Assembly (NCBI GenBank): GCA_023091735.1
Contig: JALKBU010000104.1
Span: 20,783 to 84,782, forward strand
Origin: Trichomonas tenax
Taxonomy: Eukaryota; Parabasalia; Trichomonadida; Trichomonadidae
Reading direction: 5' to 3'
Length of the DNA stretch: 64,000 bases
A program made the position numbers and the translations under genes. The notes beneath the pieces are model-generated. The model had not been told where the DNA came from, made no database searches, and was given only the letters and a program-made list of their open reading frames with translations. Below, piece by piece: positions 62,824 to 64,000 of the stretch. The stretch's first letter is position 1. The number at the start of each line of letters is the position of its first letter.

Positions 62824-63094
62824 TCTAATTTTTTTTTCTAATAACGACTCTTAATTTTGGAATAAAATTTATTGAAAATTTGGAGTGCTCATGATATGGA
62901 TTATCTAAATATCAAAAAATAAATCAAAAATGTTTATCGCTTCTGAAGTAGTATAGAGGGGGGTTACTTGCCAATCTATATATAGAGGATGTATTCCAAA
63001 CATGATATATAAACAATAAATCCGAGCAACTAATTTTTTAAGTTAATTTTTAAAATAATTTATTTTTTTTATTTGGATAAAAGAGACAACATAT

Positions 63095-63382
63095 ATGGCA
63101 ATCGTTTCGCCTGAGCTAATGAAGAAATGGGGAATCAAACAATTAAATGAATACGATTTTTTAATTAAATCTAAAGAAAATGAATTAAAAAATGACAAAA
63201 TTAATGCCTTAACACCTATTAAAACAGATATAAGTAACTCTGAGATTTCAATTCGTTCACCCCAAAGGGGCTTAGAACTTTCAACCTTGGAAGGAAGAAA
63301 AAGTGCTCATCCCCTACCAAAAATCTTCCAGCCCTGGGAAGGAAGAAATTCTTCTCTAACCGTGATAAGCCCTCAAATTTGA
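63095..63382 (+). CDS. Small ORF of unknown function
   Basis: 95 codons from ATG 63095. The first ~55 residues (SPELMKKWGIKQLNEYDFL, then Lys/Asn-rich) look like ordinary coding sequence. From ~63255 the composition changes abruptly to Gly/Pro/Arg-containing sequence encoded by a GC-richer block of short palindromes, so the real gene may have been cut by an insertion. No domain recognised. Confidence 0.4.
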   Translation: MAIVSPELMKKWGIKQLNEYDFLIKSKENELKNDKINALTPIKTDISNSEISIRSPQRGLELSTLEGRKSAHPLPKIFQPWEGRNSSLTVISPQI

Positions 63383-63561
63383 GAACATGTCGCTCCCTCA
63401 GAAGATTTTCTTCTCCAGGGGCGAACGATTATTTCCTTCTTAGCGTCGGAAGATTTTTTTCGCCAGTTAGGAATGGAAGCTTCTTGTGACATATTAACTT
63501 CATTTATTCTTACGATTTAAAAAAACTTAATGTTGAATTTTATTTTTTTATTTCTCTATAA

Positions 63562-64000
63562 ATGAGTATCAAAACGTTTGATTTACGATCTTTAGGCTTC
63601 ACAGGAAAAGAATTATCAAAAATAATGCATGATTTCGACGATGGTGAATATCCAACATATTTACAAAACATAAAAGCGTTTGCTGATATTCTAAATGATT
63701 TCAAATATAATGGTGCTTTAAATAAGCAATCAATAATGAGGTTTTTATATCCGAAAACTGTTTCCCCTAAAATAAACGAGTCACCCCCTATTGAACAACC
63801 AATTGAGGAATTTTACATGGAACGAATACATGATGATGAATATTATAATAATGAAATAGAACAATTGGAAAAGTTAAGGGCTGAAATTGATAATAGAATT
63901 AAAGAGTTAAAATATACTGAAAATGAGATAGAGGATTTAATGAATATCCCAGTCTCAGAATCAGAAACTCAAAAATCACATGAAGAACGATATAAAAATT
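63562..64000 (+). CDS. Unknown coiled-coil protein, runs off the window
   Basis: Open from ATG 63562 to the window edge (146 codons). The N-terminus (IKTFDLRSLGFTGKELSKIM) could be a small helical domain. After a Pro-containing linker (SPKINESPPIEQPIEE) comes an acidic coiled coil (NEIEQLEKLRAEIDNRIKEL). No catalytic motif yet. Position behind an AGTAGTATA terminus suggests an element-encoded protein, which is inference. Confidence 0.55.
   Translation, partial: MSIKTFDLRSLGFTGKELSKIMHDFDDGEYPTYLQNIKAFADILNDFKYNGALNKQSIMRFLYPKTVSPKINESPPIEQPIEEFYMERIHDDEYYNNEIEQLEKLRAEIDNRIKELKYTENEIEDLMNIPVSESETQKSHEERYKN

Larger units (their letters stand above)
62947..64000. mobile_element. Left end of a possible second Maverick-like element
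   Basis: AGTAGTATAGAGGGGGGTTAC at 62947 begins with the same nine bases (agtagtata) as the termini of the 46596-48726 element and is followed by two closely spaced plus-strand ORFs with a different style from the neighbours. The right end lies outside the window, so the assignment is tentative. Confidence 0.4.

Overview
The window looks like a piece of nuclear genome from a trichomonad (Parabasalia), most likely close to Trichomonas vaginalis or Tritrichomonas foetus. The sequence is AT-rich with intron-less genes. It carries families typical of trichomonads: ankyrin-repeat proteins, BspA-like leucine-rich-repeat proteins, Pmp/beta-helix-like surface proteins, a very large BEACH protein and a Maverick-like capsid gene. 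A TCATT initiator-like box lies 6-10 nt upstream of several ATGs, as expected for trichomonad core promoters. I cannot settle the species from sequence alone. No gene could be searched against a database, so every family call rests on motifs I could read.

Layout. 1-9.9 kb is accessory: a beta-helix surface gene split by a small inverted-repeat transposon, a VWA-domain gene, a perfect 209-bp inverted repeat, three decaying copies of a BspA-like gene, a broken ankyrin gene and a second ankyrin gene. 10-18.1 kb is one 2685-codon BEACH/WD40 gene on the minus strand. 18.7-33 kb holds mostly single-copy cell-biology genes: flavodoxin-fold oxidoreductase, cyclophilin, two-RRM protein, sirtuin, VPS9-like Rab exchange factor and DHHC palmitoyltransferase. 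They are interleaved with a chimeric actin-like pseudogene, a broken HAD phosphatase and an unrecognised broken ORF. 33-44 kb has a broken kinase, a 1.07-kb inverted-repeat element with a tRNA-like relic, an intact PP1-type phosphatase, a broken tetraspanin and two BspA pseudogenes. 43.8-46.4 kb is a PH-like/RUN-like protein. 46.6-48.7 kb is a self-contained 2.13-kb Maverick/Polinton-type deletion derivative with long terminal inverted repeats and capsid-type genes. 51-55 kb has a MATE transporter pseudogene, an unrecognised intact gene and a Q-SNARE. 55-60 kb is gene-poor and repeat-rich: a 742-bp inverted-repeat element with a GC-rich core, then a 2-kb cluster of conserved hairpins. 60-64 kb has a beta-helix pseudogene, tRNA-Gly(TCC), an intact ankyrin protein with a CaaX-like C-terminus, and what looks like the left end of a second Maverick-like element running off the window.

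The intact genes are dominated by membrane trafficking and signalling (BEACH, VPS9, SNARE, DHHC, PP1, PH/RUN). No operons are visible; genes alternate strands. At least ten loci carry only one to four isolated stops or frameshifts, so much of the accessory content is recently inactivated. The two observations I consider most worth pursuing are the hairpin-repeat cluster at 57.4-59.5 kb, which shows a compensatory base-pair change between copies, and the mini-Maverick at 46.6-48.7 kb.
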